Assembly (NCBI GenBank): GCA_963970005.1
Contig: CAXAMN010021112.1
Location: 894,613-958,612, forward strand
DNA length: 64,000 nucleotides
Source: Durusdinium trenchii
Taxonomy: Eukaryota; Sar; Dinophyceae; Suessiales; Symbiodiniaceae
Direction of reading: 5' to 3'
Positions within the stretch are counted from its first letter, which is position 1. Every line of letters starts with the position of its first letter. The notes under the pieces are model-generated. The model saw only the letters and a list, made by a program, of their open reading frames with translations. It made no database searches and had not been told where the DNA came from. Below are positions 45,301-57,300 of the stretch, piece after piece. The position numbers and the translations under genes were made by a program.

Positions 45301-48300
45301 CTTAAGCCCAGGGCTTGGATCTTTGGATGACAATAAGACCTTGCTGTCAAACTCCTCGGTCTGAGTCTCTCTGCTACATTCCCAGGAGCTGTCAGTGGCA
45401 GCTGGCCTTGCTGCTTCTTTGGGCAGAGCCCAGACCCACGGCGGTCACGCTACTCGGTGCAAGGGCAGAAAAGTGGCAGATCGCAATGCCTTGTGTATAT
45501 GGAGGTGGTAAAAAGGATGTACTGTTTAGCTTCAGACAAAGAAGAACCGTTTTTTTTGCCTGGTTCCAACAACTAGCCACGATGCCTACATGGTTCTTAC
45601 CAAATCCAATATGAACCTTGCTGTTGGCTGTTGACACCTCAGATGGCTATGTGAAAGAACTGTATGTCTGCATGTGGTGAAAAACAAAAACCTTGGACAC
45701 TCATACCACCACCCACGCTCCCCTCCCTAACCCCTCATTTCTCATGCCTGATTTTTCGCAGTGGCTGATGGAAGGAATTCATGGAGAGCCAATGCCCAGA
45801 GTGATATCGCCACCTGGGACGATCGACTACCTGGCACTCTTCGTCCCTCCGTTCGGCTGCGCGTCTTGGGGTGGACGACGGTGACGGTTTTGGGCGGCCC
45901 AGGTTCAGCGCGGCCATGATGGCCTGCGTCCAGGGCAGCGTTTGGCTCATGGCTTTACGGCTGTTGACCGAGGTGCCGCAGGCCTTGAAGCAGGGCCGGG
46001 GTGGATGAGATGGGTTGGGTTGGGATGGGTTGGGGGGGTCCAGTTGATGGGGAAAAGTCTTTGTTATGAGGGAGGCTATTATTTTGGAATCCCTGATTCC
46101 TTCACTGCGAGTGCTCAGTTGGGCCCAAGTCTTGGACGATTTTGGTATTCTTGTTCCCTTCTTACAAGAAGCCTCAGAGTTGCTTCCTGTTCCTTTCAAA
46201 CATTTCTCTTCCAACCACACTCCTGCAAGTCGGACCTGGAGCAGATCGATCGTCGCTGCCCAGGCTCAGCTCCGTCGGGACTTGGTGCTCTTTGGCTCCG
46301 GCCTGGCGGCTGCTGAGCTGGGCGGCGCCTGGAGGCGAGTTGGGTTGCACCGGTCGCAGTGGAATCTCAAAAAAGACGACGGGTTTGCCGTATTTTTGGA
46401 GGCCTGATCGCCTTGGCCTGGTGTTTTGGTGTGTTACATGGGGAGACCCAAAGCATTTTGGAGATTCTTTTTTGGGTGGGTTTTGATGTTGGTGATCTTC
46501 ATTTTTTGATGTTCCACCTTTGCCTGGTCATCCACTTCCATGATTCTTTCAGGGGGTGTATCTCAAATTCGAGCCTAAGTAGAAAGTTTGTGTGTGTTTC
46601 TTTTTTCCAGGTGGGTCGAAACCACACAAAGAATTATCGTGAACTAATTTCCTTTGCCTCGTGACTGTCGTGACTGTTTATTTTTTTGAACCGACTCTTG
46701 AACTCCTGGAGTCGGGCAGGAGTAGCTTGGATCTGCTGCAGATGTCCAATGCCGAGGCCTTTGGGAACTGTGCAGGTGATCTGGGATTGAGCTCCACCCT
46801 CTTGATGGAGAGGAGCTCAACCAGCTCAACCCTGGTCCGAAGTCGGGCGAAGTCTGTTTCGATCTGGGTCTTGAGGGGTACTTACTGGTGGCCCTACAAT
46901 TTGTGAGGCATTTCAGTAGTGAGGCAGTTCCAAAGGGGTGCTTAATGGAGGTTAGGGGTGCCCATTATCCACTTACTTAGGGACTAAACACCACCCCTTT
47001 GTGACTCCTGGCACATGTCTTTTCTTTGAGGCTTTTCTGGAGGTGTCTTTGAGGCTTTTCTGGAGGTGGGCTCTCAGCGACCCAAAAAGATGCCCTTTGT
47101 TTCCCCTGAGGTGGGCGAAAGGAGCGTGATCACCCATAGCTCGGCTCTAACACGGTGCCCTTGGGCTTGGGCCATGCAGCTCTTAGGCGCGGGAGTGGAG
47201 GGTGGATGGAGGTGGATGGAGGGTGGATCTAGAGGTGGAGGTTTGGTGTGTTCTTCTCAGGTCTTAGCCCCAACCAGAATCACATGGCATCTTTTGGAAG
47301 TGTTTACTTCGACACATGTTTGGAGATGTTTTTTGTGGATTCCAGATGCTGTTGTCCTCTTTTCCTCTTCTGTACGTCGAAGGCGTCTGCCTGTGACCAG
47401 TATGCACTGAATTACGAATTGCATGCAGCCGAGTTGAAATCAGGCCCCATTGCAGCCTGCTGATCGAACGACTGTACGAAGTGTTCAACTGTCGACAGGA
47501 AATCGCTCGGCAGGCTCAATTCTGGGCCTTCCTTGCGCAACTGGTGTTCGAAAAGCCACGCCAAACATGCACAAAAATCCGGCGGATATTGCTTTAGAAC
47601 ACCAGTCTTCCAGGACCCATCGGCATTTTTGCCGATTGCCGATGTTTTCGGCAACTGGGTCGTGCGGTGTCGCACAAGGATCTGTTCAGGGTCATTGCCA
47701 CCGTTCAGGATGAGCAAATCAGTGGCTTTGGGGGTCGCTCCCCCATAGTGCCCTTGGAGCACTCGGATCTTCTTCACATTCGAAAAGCGTAAAAAGAAAG
47801 CCACGACATCAAGTTTCCAAATACTTGGATCATTGGGCTCAAGTCCAACCTCCGCTGGGTGCTCGATCACCGCGGTCGCCCCAGAGAGAATACTAAACCA
47901 GAAAAGCGTAAAGGAAATCCCCAAAAGGAGGCTTCCAGTGCTGACCTGGACATGCTCTTTGAAGGTCAGATCTTGCAGTCCGAATGGCATCTGTTGGCTG
48001 CGAACTGGTCGCGGTCCTCCAGGAAGTTCGTGTTTGCGGGCTTTGCTCCACGTCTCACACGGTGGTCCCGCGACCCATCCAACAAGCATGCCAGATTGGA
48101 GGGCTTTCAGGAAAAAGTCCATCGTTGCAGCTCTCCCTAAATCACCCAGCTCTTTATGGAAAATGATATCAATCGAAAGGGCTGTGAAACCCATCTGTTC
48201 CCAATAGTACTGCAGGTCGCGGTCTCTACGGGTTCCTGAGAACAAATGTGCCACCATCCTTGGCTTATATCTTGGCGCGTCTGGCACGATGTATGACAGC

Positions 48301-51300
48301 ATGTCTAGACAAAGGCCTTGCATCGCAAAGAAGTGCTCAATAGTCTCTATTGGCATCTCCACAGGCAACTCCCGCTGTAAGAACCACGCTGCTGAAGCCA
48401 GGTCCAAAAACTGCTGAACAACATCACATGCATTCATAGCATTGAGAGCTTCAACAACCTCTGGCATCTGACTCCATGCATTCATGCTCGCAAGGATTTC
48501 ATTGTGATACAGCGTTGTAGATCTTGTCGCTTCTCGCAGCCGCTCAATTAGAGCATGTTGGCTCACTTGAGGACTTAAAGAAACATTCCACTGATTCCAC
48601 AATTCAGTCCGTTGTCGCTGAGCATAGCTTTGGTGCCCTTGGTTCATCGGTGGCATTGCCTTCGGACCTTCTGCCTGCAGCACCGGGTCTGGCAACGTAC
48701 CTCGGGCATCATCATCGACTTTGCTGTTCACACCGCGTTCTCGCAAAACTGCTAGTCCTCGATCGCAGTAAAACTGCTTGCAGTCTTGGCTATATCGAAC
48801 ATGGTTCAGCAGGTCGGAATGACGCGAGTAGACTCGCAGACATGACTCACAGACAGTTCCTGTGACATATTCACGGACAAACGTGGGTCTATCGTGCTGT
48901 TTGAAAGAGTGTACTGCACATGCTGCGGCTGAGTCAAAAACTCGTCGACATTGCAAACAGTAATGTTCTCCTTGTATTCGGCGAGAGTCGCAACCTGGCA
49001 CCAAACGGCATGCTTGTACACTCCGGAAAATAGTCTCGTGCCATTTGGCCCATTTGTATTTGCGCTCAGCAAAGTTTTGGCTACGTTTCACAGCTAGCTT
49101 GATAAGGCTCTTCCATCTCATAGGCGCCTCACAGACATAGTCAGCAAAATCGTTCCATTCTCGTGTTGGGCACGGACAGGGCTCTGTCGGGCAGTAAGAT
49201 CGCAGCCACTCGAAATCCGTTTGGATGAGTGTCCACCAAACTTGTTCAGTTTGCACCATTGCCCAAAAAAGCGCTTGGCCCTTGACTGCTAGGTGTCCTA
49301 AATATCGGAGCCTTGCTTGGGTTAAAAGCACTTCGGGTCGTAGGAGCTCAAGCTCAACAAAGATCTTTGCTTGTCCCCAATGCATAGCCTGGGCACCAAA
49401 ATGCAAGATCGCAGCTCGTCTGTAAAGCTTGAACAAACCTTTCTGAAAATGCTGACGCTCTCGTGCCGTGGCAGGATTCCAGACTGCGGCATTATACGAA
49501 ATCACTGACATGGCTAAGGACTCGAAAAATTGCCTCTTGCGAGACCACTGCATCAGCTTGTTACCAAAGATTTGGGTTTTATATCTTGTCAGCACATTAT
49601 GCGCCTGTGCGAATTTTGTTCGGAACTCTTTATCATGGTTCTGTCTTCTTTGCATCCAAGTACCGAGATGTTTATAGTCACCGACTACTCTCAGTTTGTC
49701 TTGGACAAAGCTTGAAGCAGTAGGGATCTCATAGTTGCCAGCACATAAATTTTTCCGAACTTGGACAGAGTGCTTTCCCCGGATGTCAACAAGGAGCTCG
49801 GACTTACCTTTCTTGAGATTAGGCACCAATCCTGCTACAAAAAGCGCATCAAAGATCGCCCCTGCAACTTCTCCAGCAACTTGAAGCAGGTCAATGGCTT
49901 GTCTGACAATCATCGTCCTACAATCATCCTACAGATGCTGTTGTCCTACAACCATCGCTCACCCTCACCTTCGGTCCTGACAGTGTTTGGTCATGAGGGC
50001 ATTGAGCAGCCCAGTAGTCTAGTGGTGACCGAGATCCGATAGAATTGAGGAGAACTACAGGCCCATTTGTTGGTCTTCCAGTCTTTGAGCAAGCAAGAGC
50101 TACAAATCCATTCTCCTCAACAAAGATTTATTCGTTCAGGGCGAGGCATACCGACGCATACCGAGGCGTTTTCGATCTGTAGGTTATCATCGTCCATTTG
50201 GTCGCAACACGGTGAGATCTTCGGAGGTGATCCTCTGTCGACCGAAGAAGGAGCTCCGGTCGCCCGAAAAATGCTGGATGGGAGCGTGGTCCCGCCTGCG
50301 GGGTCGTCAGGAGAGATGCCTTCGCTCCACCTTCAAGCCGACATGGTGGCACAGACCTCAGTCGCCAGGCTGCAGTGGTCGCCGTCCGAAAGTGGTGTGG
50401 TCGTGGTCCGATAGTGGTCAAGTAGACACAGTCAGTAATTAGACCAGCGATTTGATGCGTTCTCTAAACCGATCTTGTTTTTTCTTTTTTGTTTGAAGAA
50501 AAATCAGGTCTCAAAGCTGCTTCAACCTCAACCCCAACCCCACTCCAGGGGTCTCCGCGCAAAAACCCAAGCTGCCAAGCTCATTCGTGAACTTCAAGGT
50601 TGCGTTGAGTCTTGATCGTGCAGAGACCCTAGCAATTTCTAGAAGACATATCTAACCCTTCATCATTGTCCATAGTTGTGAGAACCACATCAAGTCTACA
50701 GTGCTTCTTTTTCCAAGCAGCGAAGCTGCTTGGGATCTTCAGCCGTAGAAAGAACCTGCCCAAAAAGCTTCGGATCGATGGTTCCATTGTTTTGGAACAA
50801 GAACCCAACAGATTCGCCGGAGTTGGCGTTCCATGTGGTCCCTGTCACGTCATTCAGCCGACTGGTCACCCAGGCGCTGCTCGCCTTAGCGGATGAGGCG
50901 CAGTGGCCTTCGGCGCTGGCGCTGCTGGACGGCGATGGCGCCGTCCGCGCGTCGCCGGTGACCTTCTCTGCGGTGCTGCGCGCATGCGAGGCGGAGGGAG
51001 CAGGGGTTTTCTGGAGATCTTGACATTGAAAGACCCAAAGACTTGGCCCCACCAAAGTAAAGGTCATTTCTTTTTCTGGGGGTCCTAAAGACAATTTTTT
51101 TCAATGGTGTTGGACTCCCACATGATATGCAATTTCATTTGTGTGGAAGCTATACTGCTATACCATCCGACCTGCCAACCTAGGAAGTAACAGAAAGACC
51201 TTCCAGAGCAACTGCTGATGCAAGAGCTCACACATCAGCTTGTGTACAGAGAGGGGACTCGCTGTTTATGCAGGTCTCTTCTGCACTGTATTGCAGACAG

Positions 51301-54300
51301 CACCAATTTTTGGAGAACCTAAAACCGATCAAACACCCTCTGCCCTCAAGAAGTTGCAAGTGTTAAGGACACGGCTCTTTTTCACATCGCCTGGTTTACC
51401 AAGAAACTGGTGGAGCAGACCGAACCTTTTGGCCACATTGACTGGCCAGGACCGCGAGAGGCACCTGCAGGCGAGCCTGGCAGATGTCAACAGCTGAAGT
51501 TTCTGAACAAAACCCACCATGTATATAAGGGATAGCAAGGATGATTCACCCCGAGCCGCATGCGGGGTGGCTTCATCAGCTTCGAAGTAGGTACTTTTCC
51601 CTTTGCTGGGGATCTTTACTTCAGCTGTGGCACTTGGGTAGGATTGTCATGCGGATTGGGAGCTGGGATTTTCAGATTGGCTCGCTTGACTTGAAGCTTG
51701 AAGCTTGCAAGAACGATGACATGTTGAATTCCAGCGGTGCGGCTTTATTTGCCTGAACGACTTGGTATAGTATATTCCAAGCATGACAAGAGGTTTAACC
51801 TCCAGCAAAGACTCAAGCAAAGATGAGGTGGAACGTCATCCATCCACGGAAGCGTTCATAAAGACACATACCAGTGGGGCTATATTAGGTTTTGTGAAAC
51901 TCGAGACATCGGTCGATCCAAGCTGAGTCCCGAAACCTCGGTTGCCATCCCGGCCCAATCATAGGGGCCGTATCTTACCCCAAAGCCATGCCGACTTTTT
52001 GCAGGAAAAGGTTGTGAGGCGGCCGTGCGATCCACGTGTTCTACAGTGGTAGCGCGGAGCCCTCGGTTCCATCCAGGGCAAAGCTTAGGCCATGAGCGGG
52101 GATGAAGGCGGTCGCCGAGAAGAGCGACGGTTTGCAGCTGCCAGCACGGCAGCAGCCAGGGCGGACTACATTCCACGAGACCGAGACCCACCGCCGACCT
52201 ACGACGGAGAGAATCCTGAAACCACCTTCCGACAGTTTGAGAAGCAAGCCCAGCTATGGCTGTTTGAGACGGAGGTCCCGGAGACCAAGCGCGGCGTCAA
52301 GCTCCTGAGACAGCTCACAGGAGTAGCCGCCACGGCGGTCGACGACATGGAGGTCAGCGAGATCGTGCATGAGCAGGGCGTGAAGAACATCATGCAGAAG
52401 TTGAGGGAATACTTCACGCCTCACCTTGAAGTGTCTTTGCCACGGGCCTTCGAGACCGCAGTCTACGGGACGCCCAAGCAGACCAAGGAGACCTTCGCCG
52501 AGTATGCCAAACGAATGGAGAGGGCATTCACGAATTTGGCCAAGGAGGGTGTGGACCTGCCGGCCGACGCCAGGGGCTACATCCTCTATCGTCAGGCCTC
52601 CTTGACGGAAGCTCAGGATCAGAAGTTGTTGACATGGACGCAAGGCAAATACAGCCGAGCTGAAGTGACCAGTGCACTCCGTCGCCTGGATAAGGTGGTG
52701 AGGGACAAGGCCAAGAGCAGCTTCCAGGTCGAAGGGACCTACTTGACTGAGGACTCCATGGGTGACCCCTACAACGGAGAAGAGATCTATTACACGATTC
52801 CGGACGAGGACGACGAGAACTTCGTGTACATCGCGGAGGGCGATTTGGACCACGTCCTGGAAGAGTCCGAGGTGATGGAAGCTTTGGCCTCATATCAAGA
52901 GGTTCGGCAGCAGCTCAAAGATCAGCGCCTCAATCGAGGATACTTCCCCGGGAAGGGAAAAGGGAAGCCGAACTACCCCGCCAAGGGCAAGGACAAAGGA
53001 GGCGGCAAGCGGAAGATCCACATCGAACAGTTGAAGCTTCGCACCAGATGCCGACGTTGCGGCCAGGTGGGACATTGGGAGAAGGAATGTCAAACGAAGC
53101 CCAAAGATGACAATCGAGCCTTCTTTGTCCGCATCGACGAGGAGAACACGGCAGCGGCTGAGAGCGGCGCCCACTTTTGGTTTCAGCAAGAAACCTCCGA
53201 ACGACAGGCCAAAGATGGCACTGGCGTTGTTTTTGACGATGCTGAGCGCTCCGATGTTGGGGCATACATGGAGCGGCAGCCTGGGGCTATCACGTTTTGT
53301 GGGATTTCAACACAACCGCATCATGGGGTTGTGGACACTGCGGCTGAGGGTGGTTTGGTAGGAACCGGTCCCCTCAAGAACATCGAGGTCGAGTTGGCAC
53401 GGCATGCATTGAAGGTTAGATGGATTCCCAAGAAGTCGCAAGCCAAAGGAGTCGGAGGGGCAGCCACGGTGGAGGGCACGGTTCTTATTCCCATCGGGAT
53501 TGCAGGGGTGAATGGAATCTTAGAGTGCACTGTGGTTCAGGGAGATGTACCCCTTCTTTTACCCGTTCGTATGCTCCGTGCTCTCGAGTCGTTGATCGAT
53601 TTGAAACGTGGAACTATGACACTTCAGTCACATGGTCGAATTGTGGACCTTCATCAACTACCTAGTGGCCATGTCACGATTGATGTGTTTCAATTTGCAT
53701 CCGGGAAGTTCGTTGTCCCGGACGACGCTGGCAGTCAAGAGGATTTTGAGACTCGGAAACCTTCATGTTTTGTGGCAGCAATGTCGGCTCAACGGAGCCG
53801 TTCGCAATTCGACCCAAAGACCGACGTCATCTCACCAGCTACCCATGTCGGCGCTGTTGGCGAAAGCAAAGCAACTGGTGGGAGTGCAACCGACTCAAGA
53901 TGCTGTGCCCATGGAAGTTCATCCGAAGGTGTACAACTCCAAGGTACCCATTCGGAACTGGCGAGTCATCATGGACAAGATCGCCGTGATCCTCATCCTC
54001 GCAGCAATGCAGGACGCTACAGAAGCCTGGTGCTTGGAGTTGGGATCACAGCGCTTGGGCCCGTCCTCTGCCGACAGCCTGGAGGACTACTATTCGGAGG
54101 TGATCCGCACCGCCAAGACCTTGGCGCCTTTGAAGAGCAAAGAGGCCCCCAGGACTGCGATCAGCGCATGCACACATCCCAAGAACCAGCTTCGTGGGGG
54201 AGGCAATGGCTCAGCCTCGTACATCGTGTGCCGGCAGTGCCATTCCAGATGGGCCCACAACCAAAAGGCGGCAGACGTCCGCAAGCTGCTGAAGCAAGGC

Positions 54301-57300
54301 CCCTTGAGCATTACCCAGGGAGTTACTATCCCGACTACTCCATCGGCACCGTCGACTCCTCCGAGGGCAACCATGACTATGCCTACGAGTCCACCGACGG
54401 GAACTGGCGCAATGGAGGCTCACGGGATCTACCAACAGTTGATCCCCTACTCTCCGGGAAGTCCAAGCCAGGAGCAGATTGCCCAGCTGCAGGAGAGCCT
54501 CAAGAGCCAAATGGAGGGACAGGCAGCGTTCCTGATGCATCAAATGAGGAACGAGCAAGCTGCATCGGTCATCAAGATGTCCGAGATGAACATGACGCAG
54601 ATGCACCAGTTCAGCGAGGAGATGAAGAAGGCAGCTCAAGCCAGCCGAGAACAAGAACTGCGTCAAGAGAAGCTCCTACAGATGTTGGTGCAGATGAAGG
54701 AGGAGCAAGCCAAGGCGGATCCAGCGGGAAGCCTGCGGAACGACTGCAGGTGAAGAAGGAAGAGTCTCCAAGGAAGGGCCGATGGTTCTGGAAATGCATG
54801 CAGCGCCAGTGCGACTACTTCGAGTGGGAGATGGAGGAGGTCGACCTGCTCAGCGAGACGACCAAGACTGCGGGCTCCAAGAACCCGCGAAGGTCCAAGA
54901 GCCCACGGAGGGATCTGAGATCCAGCGGGCCAATTCCGCCCATGCCGGGAACCCAGGTGCTCACTGCCGTTCCATGCGACAGCTGGACGAGAGTCACGGG
55001 CAAGGAATCCGTGATCAATGTCGACCAGGAGGAGGACCTATGAGCTGGACTACTTGCAGTACCCCAAAGGGCATTCGGTGGGCCCGGAAGGCCCAAAAGG
55101 GACAGCATCACTTCTTGATGGCTGATGAAGAGTACCTGATCCGGGATCCCGTGACCGGCAATTGGATGGCGAAGAAAGGACTGATCCCAAAGGATTCAGC
55201 GGAAGTACAGGTTCGACTGGACTTCACCCGCCGGGGACATCATGAAGACCGGTGGGACGAGCTCAAGACAGCGGGATATTCCCGGAAGGACCGGCAAAAG
55301 CTCCAAAGAGCCATGAAGGAGATGGACATCCACTTCGGCAAGGTCAGTGAACTATACAGCCCACCTCGCATCAGCCCTGAGGCAGCAAAGCGAGGCCTGG
55401 AGACCGGCACGTGCTTCGACCTCCAGACCGGTTGGGACCTCAGTCGGGAGGAAGACCGGCGCCGAATGTGGAAGACCTTGCGAGAAGAGAAGCCCGACGT
55501 GATCATCGTCTGTCCACCCTGTACTGCCTTCAGCCGAATGCAGGCCCTGAACAAGGGTCGAAGAGACGAAAAGAAAGCCCTACAAGTGCTTCACACCGGC
55601 CGAGAACACCTTCGACTAGCCGCAGCAGTCATTCGCTGGCAGCTGAAGCAAGGGAGGAGCATCGTGTTCGAGCATCCATCCACGGCAACCTCATCGAAGG
55701 AAGATGAACTACAAGAGCTGTTGGTCCGCCAAGACTTGCATCAGATCGACAGCCACATGTGCGCCTTTGGCATGAACGTGACAGGCAATGGTCTGAACTT
55801 GAAGCCAACTCGGTGGCTGACAGACATGGAGGAGGTGGCTCAACGCCTCAACCGCCGATGTGATGGCTCACATGAACACGAAGCACTTGAAGGAGGCAAC
55901 AAAACCAGACTTGCGCAAGTCTACCCTCCGGAACTGTGCCGGCAGCTCGCAAAGGGGATACAAGAACACCTGACGAAGAAGTGCCCTCAGAAGCAATACA
56001 TCCTGGAGGTGTTCGCAGAAGAGGAGTCCGAGGCGGAAGAGATTGAGGACGACGACAACTCCGGCGAAGCGGAGGAGGAGTATGAGGTGAGCGAGGAAGA
56101 GAAGAAGATGATCCTGAAGGTGCATCGGGCAGTGGGCCATCCTCAACGGCCCGAGTTTATCAGGTTCCTGAGAGCAGCCAGGGTGAAAGGAGAGATCATC
56201 CGATGGGCCGCCAAGGAATTCAAGTGCGATGTGTGCGAAGCCAAAGCACACCCAAAGGCAGCGCGACCAACTACGCTGCCTCGTTCGTTCCAACCGGGCA
56301 GAGTGCTCGGTCTCGACCTCTTCTACATTGCGGCTCCCGGTGGTGGCAGGCTGACTACCCCGGTCCTGAATATGGTCGATTGGGGCACCAACTACCAGAT
56401 GTGTGAACTGCTGAGCTCAAAAGGTCCAGAGGAGATCTGGGACACCTTCATGTCCACGTGGGCCAGAACATTCGGCCAACCAGAAGTCATTGTTTGTGAT
56501 GCTGGACGCGAATTCATGGGACATTTCATCCAGCGAGCTACAGCTGAAGGCATCGTGGTGCACCAGATAGCCGCAAAAGCCCCCTGGCAAGCAGGGAAAA
56601 CGGAACGACATGGAGGCCACTTCAAGGAGCTGCTGGATAAGGCCAGATCTGAGACGGTGGTGCAAGACGAGAGAGACCTTCGCCGCTTGATCATGGAGGT
56701 GGAGCAGGCCAAGAATCGGTACTCCAATAGGAGCGGTTTTGCTCCGATTCAGAGGCAGATTGGACAGTGGCCAAGACTTCCAACGGCCATTCTGTCAGAC
56801 GAAGGAGTGGATCCCATGCTCATCAACGGCATGATGGTGGACGACATCGAGAAGCTTCATGAAATGAGGCGGGTGGCTCACAAAGCCTTTTGTGAGTACA
56901 ACGCAAGACAGTCATGGAAGAAAGCACTTCGGGCCAGACCAAGAATTTGGACCGACTACAAGCCTGGAGAGTACGTGTTCGTCTACCGAGTCCCAAGACA
57001 AAGGAAAAGGAAGCACTCAGCTCCAATCGAGGAGCACTCCAACAAGGCGACTTGGGTAGGTCCTGGAGTCGTCATCATGCCGGATGGCGCGAACCTATGG
57101 ATCTCGATGCTGGGAGAAGTTTGGAAAGTTGCCCGAGAACAATGCAGACCAGCCACCGACGATGAAAAGACGGGCATTGAGGCAGTGATGAGCGAATGCC
57201 AAGAGCTGATAGAAGAATTCAAAAGGGCACCTCACCGATCTGGGTACAAAGACTACACGGACGACCCATGGCCAGATGATGAAGAAGGCCAAAGTCCGGA

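Noticed and set aside
45735-46220. 161-codon minus-strand frame
   Set aside because: Antisense to two PPR exons with matching splice signals on the plus strand.
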